Below, one piece after another: positions 44,583-54,589 of a stretch of DNA of 64,000 nt. Numbering within the stretch: position 1 is the first letter of the stretch; each line of letters begins with the position of its first letter. The DNA lies in the NCBI GenBank assembly GCA_905181865.1, contig CAJIZG010000004.1, forward strand, positions 62,001 through 126,000, in the 5' to 3' direction. The translations under genes and the position numbers were made by a program. Origin of the DNA: Urechidicola croceus (GTDB taxonomy: Bacteria > Bacteroidota > Bacteroidia > Flavobacteriales > Flavobacteriaceae). The notes under the pieces are model-generated. The model ran no database searches and was not told the DNA's origin. It saw only the letters and a program-made list of their open reading frames with translations.

Positions 44583-47500
44583 ATGGCATCAAACAAAAAA
44601 TACTGGAGAAGTGTTGAGGAACTAGACGAGAATAGTTCTATTGTTGATACGTTAAGACAAAATGAATTTGTTGAAGAGATTCCTACAGATGAATTTTTAG
44701 GAGATAAAGAATCTTTAGAAACGAGTTCAACTACGCGACGTGACTTTTTAAAATATGTGGGATTTACAACGGCAGCGGCATCATTGGCTGCTTGTGAAGG
44801 GCCTGTAAAAAAGGCAATTCCTTATATAGTACAGCCAAATGAAGTAATTCCTGGAGTTGCGGATTATTATGCAACGACAATTGCAGATGGTTTTGATTTT
44901 GCGAATGTATTGGTAAAAGTACGTGAGGGTCGTCCAATTAAGATTGAACCAAACAAAGAAGCGCTAGGAAGTACAAATGCACGTGTTCAAGCGTCTGTAT
45001 TATCGCTCTATGATGATTTCCGTTTAAAAGAGCCTACAGCAAATGGAGAATCTATTTCTTGGGCAGATGCAGATACACAAATCGCAAATAAATTAGCACG
45101 TGTTAAATCTTCTGGTAAATCAGTTGTATTTTTAACAGGAACGGATGCAAGTCCTTCTACAGCGAGTCTTATTGCTTCTTTAGGAGAAGATGTAAATCAT
45201 GTTATTTATGATGCAGTTTCAGAATCTGCAGCAGCTGATGCCTACGAGGCAATTTATGGTAGTAGAGCCTTACCATCCTATGATTTTTCAAAAGCAAAAA
45301 CTATTGTTTCTGTGGGTGCTGATTTCTTAGGTGATTGGCAAGGTGGCGGATTCGATGGAGGTTATGCTAAGGGACGTATTCCAAATGGAGGTACAATGTC
45401 TCATCATATTCAGATTGAATCTAATATGACACTTTCAGGTGCAAATGCAGATGTTCGTGTTATGGTAAGACCTTCTGAACAGCATGTAGCAATGACTAAA
45501 TTATATGAAGCAGTTGTTAATGGGATTTCTACTAGAGAGTCTACTCCATTAGCGAATGCTATTAATAAAGCAGTTGCTCAAATTAAAAATGCAGGAACTA
45601 ACGCTGTTGTAGTAACAGGTGTTCAAGATAAAAATATACAACTGTTAGCCTTGGCTATCAATAACTATATCCAAAGTGAAGCAATGAACGTGTTGGTTAC
45701 AAACAACACGCGTCAAGGAAATAGCACTAAAGTTTCTCAGTTGATTTCTGATATGAAAGCCGGAAAAGTGGGAGCACTAATAATCAATAACTCTAATCCG
45801 GTTTATACTTTACCAAATTCTGAAGAGTTTGTTGCAGCATTGGCAAAAGTAGATGTAACAGTTACTTGTTCAATGTCTGACAACGAAACAGCAAATGCAA
45901 CACAATATGCATTGGCTGCGCCTCATTATCTAGAGTCTTGGGGAATGGTTGAAATGAAAAGTGGTGCGTATAGTATAATACAACCAACTATTCAACCATT
46001 ATTTGATACACGTCAATTTGAAGAAAGTATTTTAAAATGGTCTGGAAGCGAACAAACTTATTATGATTATATTAAGACAGCGTTTGCAGAATTAGGAGCG
46101 TCAACTTCATGGAACCAAGCGTTACATGATGGAAGTTTTTCTATTGCCATTGAAAAAGAGGCAAGAGTAAATGAAGTTGATGTAAATGCAGGTTATAAGA
46201 AACCGACTTTGGGCGGAATCGATGCATTACAATTAGAATTATATACAAAGACTTCTTTAGGAGATGGTCAGCAAGCGAATAATCCTTGGTTGCAAGAATT
46301 ACCAGATCCAATTACAAGGGCTACTTGGGATAATTATGTAACTATTTCAAAAGTAGATGCTGTTAAGTATGGAGTTGAAAACTGGAATGTTTCAGATGGA
46401 GCTATGAATGGCAGTGTTGTTGAATTAACCGTTGGAGAAAATACGATTACAGCGCCAGCATATATTCAACCTGGTCAAGCACAAGGTTCTTTAGGATTGG
46501 CTCTTGGTTATGGACGTAAAAGCGGAATAAAGTCAGAAATGCAAACAGGTAAGAATGCTTACCAATTGTACTCTGATTTTAATAAATCTCAATACAATGT
46601 ATCCTTAAAAGTAGTTGAAGGTGAGCACAAATTTGCTTGTACACAATTGCATAATACATTGATGGGGAGAGGAGATATCATAAAAGAAACTACGTTAAGT
46701 ACGTATAATGATCCTTCTTTAAACCCTAAAAAGACTTGGAATAAAGTGCCAATGGTATCTTTAAAGCATGAAGAAGTTGAGGCAACTACAGTTGATTTAT
46801 GGACTGAATTTGATCGTTCGGTTGGACACCATTTCAATTTATCAATTGACTTGAATACTTGTACTGGATGTGGTGCTTGTGTGGTCGCTTGTCATGCAGA
46901 AAATAATGTTCCAGTTGTTGGTAAAGCAGAAGTTCGTAAGTCTAGAGATATGCATTGGTTGCGTATTGATAGATATTATTCTTCTGATATGAATGAAGAG
47001 ACGTCAGAGGGTGTTGGAATGGTTCAGAAATATGCAGAGATGGAAGATCCTTCGGCAAATCCTACAGTATCTTTCCAGCCACTCATGTGTCAGCACTGCA
47101 ACCACGCGCCTTGTGAAACAGTTTGTCCAGTAGCGGCGACGTCACATAGTCGTCAAGGGCAAAACCATATGGCTTACAATCGTTGTGTTGGTACTCGTTA
47201 TTGTCAAAATAACTGTCCTTATAAAGTACGTCGTTTCAATTGGTTTGATTATGCTAACAATGCTGAATTCGATTTCAATATGAATGATGATTTAGGTAAG
47301 ATGGTATTGAATCCAGATGTAACTGTTCGTACAAGAGGAGTTATGGAAAAATGTTCTATGTGTATCCAAATGACACAAGCTTCTATCTTAAAAGCGAAAA
47401 AAGATGGACGCCCAGTGAAGGATGAAGAATTCCAAACTGCCTGTACTAATGCTTGTAGTACTGGAGCAATGGTGTTTGGAGATATTAATGATAAAGAGAG

Positions 47501-47609
47501 TAAAGTAGCAAAATTAAAAGAGGACACCAGAGCGTATCATTTATTGGAACACGTTGGTACAAAACCAAATGTGGTGTATCAAGTACAAGTAAGAAATACA
47601 GAAGTATAA
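44583..47609 (+). CDS. actB: Alternative complex III subunit ActB, iron-sulfur / molybdopterin-like
   Basis: A 1008-aa peripheral subunit with a Tat motif (TTRRDFLKYVGFTTAAASLAAC at residues 51-72). Residues 75-650 resemble the catalytic subunit of molybdopterin oxidoreductases, which in this complex family holds no molybdenum cofactor. Residues 745-980 are the ferredoxin-like part with CTGCGACVVAC, CQHCNHAPCETVC, CVGTRYCQNNC and CSMCIQ/CTNAC, giving ligands for several [4Fe-4S]/[3Fe-4S] clusters. It relays electrons between the quinol site and the ActA hemes. It starts 41 bp after actA. Confidence 0.95.
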   Translation: MASNKKYWRSVEELDENSSIVDTLRQNEFVEEIPTDEFLGDKESLETSSTTRRDFLKYVGFTTAAASLAACEGPVKKAIPYIVQPNEVIPGVADYYATTIADGFDFANVLVKVREGRPIKIEPNKEALGSTNARVQASVLSLYDDFRLKEPTANGESISWADADTQIANKLARVKSSGKSVVFLTGTDASPSTASLIASLGEDVNHVIYDAVSESAAADAYEAIYGSRALPSYDFSKAKTIVSVGADFLGDWQGGGFDGGYAKGRIPNGGTMSHHIQIESNMTLSGANADVRVMVRPSEQHVAMTKLYEAVVNGISTRESTPLANAINKAVAQIKNAGTNAVVVTGVQDKNIQLLALAINNYIQSEAMNVLVTNNTRQGNSTKVSQLISDMKAGKVGALIINNSNPVYTLPNSEEFVAALAKVDVTVTCSMSDNETANATQYALAAPHYLESWGMVEMKSGAYSIIQPTIQPLFDTRQFEESILKWSGSEQTYYDYIKTAFAELGASTSWNQALHDGSFSIAIEKEARVNEVDVNAGYKKPTLGGIDALQLELYTKTSLGDGQQANNPWLQELPDPITRATWDNYVTISKVDAVKYGVENWNVSDGAMNGSVVELTVGENTITAPAYIQPGQAQGSLGLALGYGRKSGIKSEMQTGKNAYQLYSDFNKSQYNVSLKVVEGEHKFACTQLHNTLMGRGDIIKETTLSTYNDPSLNPKKTWNKVPMVSLKHEEVEATTVDLWTEFDRSVGHHFNLSIDLNTCTGCGACVVACHAENNVPVVGKAEVRKSRDMHWLRIDRYYSSDMNEETSEGVGMVQKYAEMEDPSANPTVSFQPLMCQHCNHAPCETVCPVAATSHSRQGQNHMAYNRCVGTRYCQNNCPYKVRRFNWFDYANNAEFDFNMNDDLGKMVLNPDVTVRTRGVMEKCSMCIQMTQASILKAKKDGRPVKDEEFQTACTNACSTGAMVFGDINDKESKVAKLKEDTRAYHLLEHVGTKPNVVYQVQVRNTEV

Positions 47610-47642
47610 AATTAGTAATAATTAGATAATTATATTTAGACT

Positions 47643-49064
47643 ATGGCGTCGCATTACGAAGCACCTATAAGACAACCTTTAATACTAGGAGATAAGACCT
47701 ACCACGATATTACAGTGGAAGTTGCTGCTCCAGTTGAAGGTAAAGCAAACAAGCAGTGGTGGATAGTATTTGGTATAGCAGTTGCAGCATTCCTTTGGGG
47801 GATAGGTTGTATATTATATACTGTAGGTACAGGAATTGGTGTTTGGGGATTAAACAAAACTGTTGGTTGGGCCTGGGACATTACAAACTTTGTTTGGTGG
47901 GTAGGAATTGGTCACGCGGGAACGTTGATTTCAGCGGTACTTTTATTATTCCGTCAAAAATGGAGAATGGGTATTAACCGTTCTGCAGAGGCAATGACAA
48001 TTTTCTCGGTTATACAAGCAGGTTTATTTCCTATTATTCATATGGGTCGTCCTTGGCTAGCATATTGGGTATTACCTCTTCCAAATCAGTTTGGATCCTT
48101 ATGGGTAAACTTTAACTCACCGCTTTTATGGGATGTATTTGCAATTTCAACATATTTATCGGTATCATTAGTATTCTGGTGGACTGGTTTGTTACCTGAT
48201 TTTGCCATGTTACGTGATAGAGCAATAAGACCATTCCAAAAGAAAATTTATAGTTTGTTAAGTTTTGGTTGGACAGGAAGAGCAAAAGATTGGCAACGTT
48301 TTGAAGAAGTATCTTTGGTACTTGCCGGTTTGGCAACACCATTAGTACTTTCTGTACATACAATTGTATCTATGGATTTTGCTACTTCGGTAATTCCAGG
48401 ATGGCATACAACTATTTTCCCTCCTTACTTTGTTGCAGGAGCGGTATTCTCAGGATTCGCAATGGTAAATACATTGTTGATCATTATGAGAAAGGTTTCG
48501 AATTTAGAGGCATATATTACAATACAACATATTGAATTGATGAATATCGTAATCATGATTACGGGGTCTATCGTGGGTTGTGCTTATATTACAGAGTTGT
48601 TTATCGCTTGGTATTCTGGTGTAGAATATGAACAATATGCATTCTTAAATAGGGCAACCGGACCTTATTGGTGGGCCTATTTATTAATGATGACCTGTAA
48701 TGTATTCTCACCACAATTTATGTGGTCTAAACGATTGCGTACAAGTATTATGTTCTCTTTCTTTATTTCAATTGTAGTAAATATTGGAATGTGGTTTGAG
48801 CGTTTTGTAATTATCGTTACGTCATTGCACCGTGATTACTTGCCATCATCTTGGACAATGTTCTCACCAACTTTTGTTGATATTGGAATCTTTGTTGGAA
48901 CCATCGGATTCTTCTTTGTACTTTTCTTATTGTACTCAAGAACATTCCCAGTAATTGCGCAAGCAGAGGTAAAAACAATTTTGAAGTCATCGGGAGATAA
49001 TTATAAGAGATTTAGAGATGCAGGCGGTGTAAATCCAGATGCTGATAAATTAAATAAAAAATAA
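47643..49064 (+). CDS. actC: Alternative complex III subunit ActC, NrfD-like quinol-binding subunit
   Basis: A 473-aa inner-membrane protein of the NrfD/PsrC family with about ten helices. The N-terminal cytoplasmic segment has YEAPIRQPLILGDKTYHDIT, typical of ActC. Membrane segments include WWVGIGHAGTLISAVLLLF and GWHTTIFPPYFVAGAVFSGF, whose His and Asp residues line the quinol site and proton path in this family. It works with the similar ActF subunit. Confidence 0.95.
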   Translation: MASHYEAPIRQPLILGDKTYHDITVEVAAPVEGKANKQWWIVFGIAVAAFLWGIGCILYTVGTGIGVWGLNKTVGWAWDITNFVWWVGIGHAGTLISAVLLLFRQKWRMGINRSAEAMTIFSVIQAGLFPIIHMGRPWLAYWVLPLPNQFGSLWVNFNSPLLWDVFAISTYLSVSLVFWWTGLLPDFAMLRDRAIRPFQKKIYSLLSFGWTGRAKDWQRFEEVSLVLAGLATPLVLSVHTIVSMDFATSVIPGWHTTIFPPYFVAGAVFSGFAMVNTLLIIMRKVSNLEAYITIQHIELMNIVIMITGSIVGCAYITELFIAWYSGVEYEQYAFLNRATGPYWWAYLLMMTCNVFSPQFMWSKRLRTSIMFSFFISIVVNIGMWFERFVIIVTSLHRDYLPSSWTMFSPTFVDIGIFVGTIGFFFVLFLLYSRTFPVIAQAEVKTILKSSGDNYKRFRDAGGVNPDADKLNKK

Positions 49065-49072
49065 GGATCGAT

Positions 49073-49597
49073 ATGAGTTCTAAAGTAATACAAGCAATGT
49101 ATAATGATGACGACATATTAATGTCGGCAGTGAAGGAAACACGTGCTGCACATCATCATATTGAAGAAGTTTACACACCATTTCCGGTGCATGGACTTGA
49201 TAAGGCTATGGGATTAGCACCTACAAGAATTGCAATTACAGCATTTATGTATGGTTTAACTGGTTTGGCAGTTTCTATTTGGATGATGAATTATATTATG
49301 ATTGAAGACTGGCCACAAAATATTGGTGGAAAACCTAGTTTTAGTTATATAGAGAATATGCCAGCATTCGTTCCAATTATGTTTGAAATGACGGTGTTTT
49401 TTGCTGCTCATTTAATGGTGATTACTTTTTATATGCGTAGTAAATTATGGCCATTCAAGAAAGCTGAAAACCCAGATCCAAGAACAACAGATGACATGTT
49501 TGTAATGGAAGTTGCGTTAGAAGGAGATGAAAAAGAGTTGACTTCGTTTTTAGAAAAAACAGGAGCAGTAGAAATTAAAATAACTGAAAAGCATTAA
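49073..49597 (+). CDS. actD: Alternative complex III subunit ActD (DUF3341)
   Basis: A 174-aa membrane subunit with two helices (about residues 60-80 and 100-125) and the DUF3341 pattern VYTPFPVHGLDKAMGL near the N terminus. The C-terminal part (ELTSFLEKTGAVEIKI) is cytoplasmic. It has a structural role in the complex. The start is 8 bp after actC. Confidence 0.92.
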   Translation: MSSKVIQAMYNDDDILMSAVKETRAAHHHIEEVYTPFPVHGLDKAMGLAPTRIAITAFMYGLTGLAVSIWMMNYIMIEDWPQNIGGKPSFSYIENMPAFVPIMFEMTVFFAAHLMVITFYMRSKLWPFKKAENPDPRTTDDMFVMEVALEGDEKELTSFLEKTGAVEIKITEKH

Positions 49598-49690
49598 TTC
49601 GATGAACCGAACATATAAGATGTTTTTATATAAAAGAAGGATCAATAGCGAACACATATGTTACCGCTAATAAAAATAGAATCTAAACAT

Positions 49691-50239
49691 ATGAAAAAAG
49701 TTATAAATATAATAGTATTAGTTATACTTGTTTTAGTTGCTGCATCTTGCGATAGGAGTAAGAGAGCGCCAAACTTACAATATATGCCAAATATGTACGA
49801 ACCGGTAGGTTATGAGACGTATGGTGCGAATCCGAATTTTGAACCGGGTATGGAAGAACGTTTACCAGTAACAGGAACAATTGCTCGTGGTGCTGAATTT
49901 ACTTTTGAATATGACGCAAGTATCGAAGGTTATGAATTGGCGAAGATTAATTTAAAAAGCCCATTGGATTTGGCAGATATTGATGCCGCTAGATCAAAAT
50001 CATTATACACAATTTATTGTGCATCTTGTCATGGCACTAAAGGTGACGGACAAGGAGATTTAGTGAAGAACGAAAAGTTTTTAGGGGTACCCAATTATAA
50101 AGATAGAGATATTACAGAAGGTAGTATTTACTACGTACTTATGTATGGTAAAAACATGATGGGTTCTCATTCATCTCAATTGACCGAAGAAGAACGCTGG
50201 CAGGTGACTGCTTACGTTCAAGAATTAAGAAACAATTAA
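49691..50239 (+). CDS. actE: Alternative complex III subunit ActE, mono-heme cytochrome c lipoprotein
   Basis: A 182-aa periplasmic lipoprotein. The ATG at 49691 gives the signal MKKVINIIVLVILVLVAASC; 11 upstream in-frame codons are rejected because they would place charged residues before the signal. One heme site, CASCH, is followed by GDGQGDLV and a Met ligand in GKNMMGSHSS. It carries electrons from ActA towards the oxidase. Confidence 0.94.
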   Translation: MKKVINIIVLVILVLVAASCDRSKRAPNLQYMPNMYEPVGYETYGANPNFEPGMEERLPVTGTIARGAEFTFEYDASIEGYELAKINLKSPLDLADIDAARSKSLYTIYCASCHGTKGDGQGDLVKNEKFLGVPNYKDRDITEGSIYYVLMYGKNMMGSHSSQLTEEERWQVTAYVQELRNN

Positions 50240-50267
50240 TAATTCTTTTAATTAGAATTTAGACAAT

Positions 50268-51596
50268 ATGTATAGTTTTTCAGGTAAATTAAAAATAACA
50301 GCCATAGTATTAATGGTTATTGGAATCCTTGGAGTCGGATGGGGATTCTTAAATACACCATCAACCGTAGAAGAGGCTAAAGAAATAGTAGCTCATAATA
50401 GTGCAAACGATTCACACGGTGCGGCTGCAAGTCATGGTGATTCTCATGCAGATACACATCATGATGCATCGCATGATGAACACGTATTTCATCAATTACA
50501 GAACCGTCCATGGTCAGCAATTTACGTGGCAATATTCTTTTTTATGATGTTGTCATTAGGGGTACTTGCTTTTTATGCGATTCAGCATGTAGCGCAAGCC
50601 GGATGGTCGATTGTATTGTTTAGAGTTATGGAGGCTATTACAGCTTATTTACCTGTAGGAGCAGTAATTTTATTTGTATTTCTTGTATTGTCTAGTATGC
50701 ATATGAATCATGTGTTTGCATGGATGAATCCAGAATTATTAGATCCATCAAGTGATTCATTTGATCAATTATTATATGATAAAAAGGGATATTTAAATGT
50801 TCCTTTCTTTTTGGCAAGAGCGTTAATATATATTGTAGGATGGATCTTGTATAGAAGATATGCGCGTAAACAAACATTGGCCTTGGATAATGCTGTTGAA
50901 GGAAATCTAACACATTATAAAAAATTAATGGGTGCGTCAGCGGCATTTTTGGTTTTCTTCTTAATATCAGAATCTATGATGTCTTGGGATTGGTTAATGT
51001 CAATAGACCACCACTGGTTTAGTACTTTATATGGATGGTACGTTTTTGCAGGTATGTTTGTATCTGGAATAACTACAATTGCTTTGGTAACAATTTATTT
51101 AAAATCTAAAGGATATTTGGAGATTGTAAATGATAGTCATTTACATGATTTGGCAAAATTCATGTTTGGTTTTAGTATTTTCTGGACATACTTGTGGTTC
51201 TCTCAATTTATGTTGATTTGGTATGCTAATATTCCTGAAGAGGTAACGTATTATGTTCAAAGATTTGAGGAAATTCGTTTGCCATTCTTTGCAATGGTGG
51301 TTATGAATTTTGTTTTCCCAATATTATTATTAATGAACAGTGATTATAAAAGATTGCCATGGTTTATTGTAATAGCGGGTATCGTTGTTTTAGTAGGTCA
51401 TTATATTGACGTTTATGTTTTAATAACACCGGGTTCTGTAGGTGATCAATGGAAGTTTATTTCTCCTGAGGTAATAGGATCGGCATTATTCTTTTTAGGC
51501 CTGTTTATTTTAGTCGTATTCAATGCCTTAACAAAAGCACCTTTGAATATCAAAGGAAATCCATTTTTAAAAGAAAGTGAACATTTTCACTATTAA
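50268..51596 (+). CDS. actF: Alternative complex III subunit ActF
   Basis: A 442-aa membrane protein with about ten helices, paralogous to ActC. Residues 45-72 are a His-rich loop (HGAAASHGDSHADTHHDASH). The conserved segment MMSWDWLMSIDHHWFSTLYGWY lies in the core and is diagnostic for ActF. It forms the membrane part with ActC. A role of the His-rich loop in metal or heme handling is unknown. Confidence 0.94.
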   Translation: MYSFSGKLKITAIVLMVIGILGVGWGFLNTPSTVEEAKEIVAHNSANDSHGAAASHGDSHADTHHDASHDEHVFHQLQNRPWSAIYVAIFFFMMLSLGVLAFYAIQHVAQAGWSIVLFRVMEAITAYLPVGAVILFVFLVLSSMHMNHVFAWMNPELLDPSSDSFDQLLYDKKGYLNVPFFLARALIYIVGWILYRRYARKQTLALDNAVEGNLTHYKKLMGASAAFLVFFLISESMMSWDWLMSIDHHWFSTLYGWYVFAGMFVSGITTIALVTIYLKSKGYLEIVNDSHLHDLAKFMFGFSIFWTYLWFSQFMLIWYANIPEEVTYYVQRFEEIRLPFFAMVVMNFVFPILLLMNSDYKRLPWFIVIAGIVVLVGHYIDVYVLITPGSVGDQWKFISPEVIGSALFFLGLFILVVFNALTKAPLNIKGNPFLKESEHFHY

Positions 51597-51619
51597 TTTG
51601 ATATAGAAAACAAGAAAAT

Positions 51620-52630
51620 ATGTTAGCATTAATTTATATTTTAATAGGAATATTCATAGCAAGTGTTATTTGGCAATTGACCAATGTTTTTAACTTAAAA
51701 AAACCAATTGCAGATGAAAGTGATAATGATCAACAAGGGAAATTGATGTTTGCTTTTATGATAGGTTTTTATATTTTAATGATTTATTGTTTGTGGGAGT
51801 ATAACCGAGTTTTATTGCCAGAAGCAGCTTCTGTGGAAGGATTAAAGTATGACAGTCTATATTTAATAACGATGATATTGATATTGATTGTTCAGGCAAT
51901 TATGCAATTTTTGTTGTTTTATTTTGCCTACAAATATAGAGGCGTTAAAGGAACAAAAGCATTGTTTTATGCAGATAGTCATAAATTAGAAACGATTTGG
52001 ACAGTTACACCTACTGTCGTATTGGCCGGGTTAATTATTTATGGTTTATCTGTTTGGATTGATATTACAGATGTATCTGATTTAGAAGACCCATTAGTGA
52101 TAGAATTATATGGAAAGCAGTTTTCTTGGGAAGCTCGTTATGCGGGCGAAGATAATTCTTTAGGAAGAGCGAACGTTCGTTTTATTAAAGGAATTAATAC
52201 CATGGGTGTTGATATGACAGATCTAAATGCGGCTGACGATATTACTGTACGTGAGTTACACTTGCAAAAAGGAAGACCGGTTGTATTTAAGTTTCGATCT
52301 CAAGATGTATTGCACTCTGCATTTATGCCTCATTTTAGAGCACAAATGAATTGTGTGCCTGGTATGGTAACTCAGTTTGCCTATACTCCGAACAAGACGA
52401 CGGAAGAAATGAGAAAAAATGAAAAAATTATTGCAAAAGTAGCGAACATCAATAAGATTAGATCAGAGAAAGGTGAAGATCCTTATGAGTTCGATTACTT
52501 ATTACTATGTAATAAGATTTGTGGAGCATCACATTACAATATGCAAATGAAAATTATTGTTGAAGAGGAAGCCGATTTTAAAAAATGGATGGCAGATCAA
52601 AAAACAATAACTCAGTTAATTAACAAGTAA
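51620..52630 (+). CDS. cox2: Cytochrome c oxidase subunit II
   Basis: A 336-aa subunit with three hydrophobic N-terminal segments (the usual hairpin plus an extra one) and a periplasmic cupredoxin domain. The CuA site is DVLHSAF with its His, and CNKICGASHYNM with Cys-x3-Cys-x3-His-x2-Met. LYGKQFSWEARYAG carries the aromatic electron-entry region. Its position right after actF supports electron transfer inside an ACIII-oxidase supercomplex. No c-type heme is fused. Confidence 0.95.
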   Translation: MLALIYILIGIFIASVIWQLTNVFNLKKPIADESDNDQQGKLMFAFMIGFYILMIYCLWEYNRVLLPEAASVEGLKYDSLYLITMILILIVQAIMQFLLFYFAYKYRGVKGTKALFYADSHKLETIWTVTPTVVLAGLIIYGLSVWIDITDVSDLEDPLVIELYGKQFSWEARYAGEDNSLGRANVRFIKGINTMGVDMTDLNAADDITVRELHLQKGRPVVFKFRSQDVLHSAFMPHFRAQMNCVPGMVTQFAYTPNKTTEEMRKNEKIIAKVANINKIRSEKGEDPYEFDYLLLCNKICGASHYNMQMKIIVEEEADFKKWMADQKTITQLINK

Positions 52631-52658
52631 GATTGGATTAAAAAAAGATAACGATATT

Positions 52659-54410
52659 ATGTCAGATCATCATCATAAAGAAACATTTGTAACTAAATAT
52701 ATATTTAGTCAAGATCATAAAATGATTTCGAAACAATACCTAATTACAGGTATTTTTATGGGAGTAGTAGGTGTTTTCATGTCTATGTTATTCCGTTTAC
52801 AACTTGCATGGCCCGAGCATTCTTTTAGTTTGATAGAAGCTTTTTTAGGAAATCATCAAGACGGCGGAGTTATGAGTCCAGATATTTATTTGGCCCTCGT
52901 CACCATTCACGGTACTATTATGGTATTCTTCGTATTAACTGCGGGTTTGAGTGGTACGTTTAGTAATTTATTAATTCCATTGCAAATTGGAGCAAGAGAT
53001 ATGGCTTCAGGATTTTTGAATATGATATCTTATTGGTTGTTCTTTTTGTCGAGTTTAGTAATGTTAGTGTCCTTATTTGTAGAAGCAGGACCAGCATCTG
53101 CGGGATGGACAGTTTACCCTCCGTTGAGTGCATTGCCACAGGCAATTCCTGGTTCAGGAGCTGGAATGACATTATGGTTAGTTTCTATGGCTATATTTAT
53201 TGCTTCCTCTTTGTTAGGAGCATTAAACTACATTGTAACTGTTTTAAATTTAAGAACGGTTGGAATGAAAATGACACGTTTGCCATTAACAATTTGGACG
53301 TTTTTTGTGACAGCAATTATCGGTGTAGTTTCTTTTCCAGTATTATTAGCAGCAGCATTATTATTAATTTTTGATAGAAGTTTTGGAACATCGTTCTATT
53401 TATCAGATATCTTTATTGATGGAGGAGTGCTACATTACCAAGGAGGATCTCCAATTTTGTTTGAGCACTTATTCTGGTTCTTAGGTCATCCAGAAGTATA
53501 TATTGTTATTCTTCCAGCAATGGGAATTGTTTCAGAAGTTTTGGCTGTTAATTCTCGCAAACCAGTTTTTGGTTATCGTGCAATGATTGGTTCAATTATA
53601 GCAATTGCTTTTCTATCAACAATTGTATGGGGACACCATATGTTTATTACTGGTATGAATCCATTTTTAGGTTCAGTATTTACATTTACAACGTTATTAA
53701 TTGCAATACCATCAGCGGTTAAAACATTTAATTGGATAACGACTTTATGGAAAGGTAATTTGAGAATGAATACAGCAATGTTGTTTTCTATTGGATTTGT
53801 TTCAACCTTTATTTCTGGTGGATTAACAGGGTTAGTAATGGGTGATTCTGCATTAGATATTAACATTCATGATACGTACTTTATAGTTGCTCACTTCCAT
53901 TTAGTAATGGGTGTATCTGCAATTTATGGTATGCTTGCGGGGATATATCACTGGTTCCCGAAGATGTTTGGTAGAATGATGAATAAAACCTTAGGATACT
54001 GGCATTTCTGGATTACTGCTATAGCCGCTTACGGCGTATTCTTCCCAATGCATTTTGTTGGATTGGCAGGTTTACCTAGAAGATATTATACAAATACGTC
54101 ATTTCCATATTTCAACGATTTAGCAGATATTAATATAGTCATTACTATCTTTGCCTTAGTTGGAGGTGCTGCTCAAATTATTTTCTTGTCTAATTTCTTC
54201 TTTAGTATTTATAAAGGGAAAAAAGCGGTGCAGAATCCATGGAAGGCGAATACATTAGAATGGACAACCCCCGTAGAGCATATTCACGGAAATTGGCCAG
54301 GAGAGATTCCTACAGTACACCGTTGGCCATATGACTATAGTAAACCGGGTCAAGAGGAAGATTGGGTTGCGCAAAATATTCCTTTAAAAGACGGAGAAGA
54401 AGATTTTTAG
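52659..54410 (+). CDS. cox1: Cytochrome c oxidase subunit I
   Basis: A 583-aa heme-copper oxidase core subunit with about twelve helices, reducing oxygen and pumping protons. VTIHGTIMVFF holds a low-spin heme ligand. FLGHPEVYIVILPAMG holds the CuB His and the cross-linked Tyr (A-family type). HHMFITGMNP has the other CuB histidines, and HDTYFIVAHFHLVMG has the heme ligands in helix X. No subunit III gene follows; the operon ends here with a terminator, so subunit III must be encoded elsewhere. Confidence 0.97.
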   Translation: MSDHHHKETFVTKYIFSQDHKMISKQYLITGIFMGVVGVFMSMLFRLQLAWPEHSFSLIEAFLGNHQDGGVMSPDIYLALVTIHGTIMVFFVLTAGLSGTFSNLLIPLQIGARDMASGFLNMISYWLFFLSSLVMLVSLFVEAGPASAGWTVYPPLSALPQAIPGSGAGMTLWLVSMAIFIASSLLGALNYIVTVLNLRTVGMKMTRLPLTIWTFFVTAIIGVVSFPVLLAAALLLIFDRSFGTSFYLSDIFIDGGVLHYQGGSPILFEHLFWFLGHPEVYIVILPAMGIVSEVLAVNSRKPVFGYRAMIGSIIAIAFLSTIVWGHHMFITGMNPFLGSVFTFTTLLIAIPSAVKTFNWITTLWKGNLRMNTAMLFSIGFVSTFISGGLTGLVMGDSALDINIHDTYFIVAHFHLVMGVSAIYGMLAGIYHWFPKMFGRMMNKTLGYWHFWITAIAAYGVFFPMHFVGLAGLPRRYYTNTSFPYFNDLADINIVITIFALVGGAAQIIFLSNFFFSIYKGKKAVQNPWKANTLEWTTPVEHIHGNWPGEIPTVHRWPYDYSKPGQEEDWVAQNIPLKDGEEDF

Positions 54411-54437
54411 AATTCTTATAAAAAATGAATTATTGAG

Positions 54438-54470
54438 GCCTTTACATTTAGTTGTAAAGGCTTTTTTTTT
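54438..54470 (+). terminator. Terminator of the act-cox operon
   Basis: 9-bp perfect stem GCCTTTACA / TGTAAAGGC, 6-nt loop, then nine Ts. Confidence 0.95.
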
Positions 54471-54537
54471 GATTCCTATGGATCGTTGAATATTGAATAG
54501 TTCTTACATAGTATACGATGTCTAATTTGTTGATCGT

Positions 54538-54575
54538 AAGTCAAAAGCCTTTTCATATGAAAAGGCTTTTGACTT
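54538..54575. terminator. Perfect 38-nt palindrome, likely terminator of the GH109-like gene
   Basis: Arms of 19 nt, AAGTCAAAAGCCTTTTCAT and its exact complement, with no spacer at the centre (CATATG). It lies 14 bp beyond the stop of the minus-strand gene at 54590. It can fold as a long hairpin but lacks a clear T tract outside the stem, so another role is possible. Confidence 0.6.
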
Positions 54576-54589
54576 GTATTAGTAAAATC

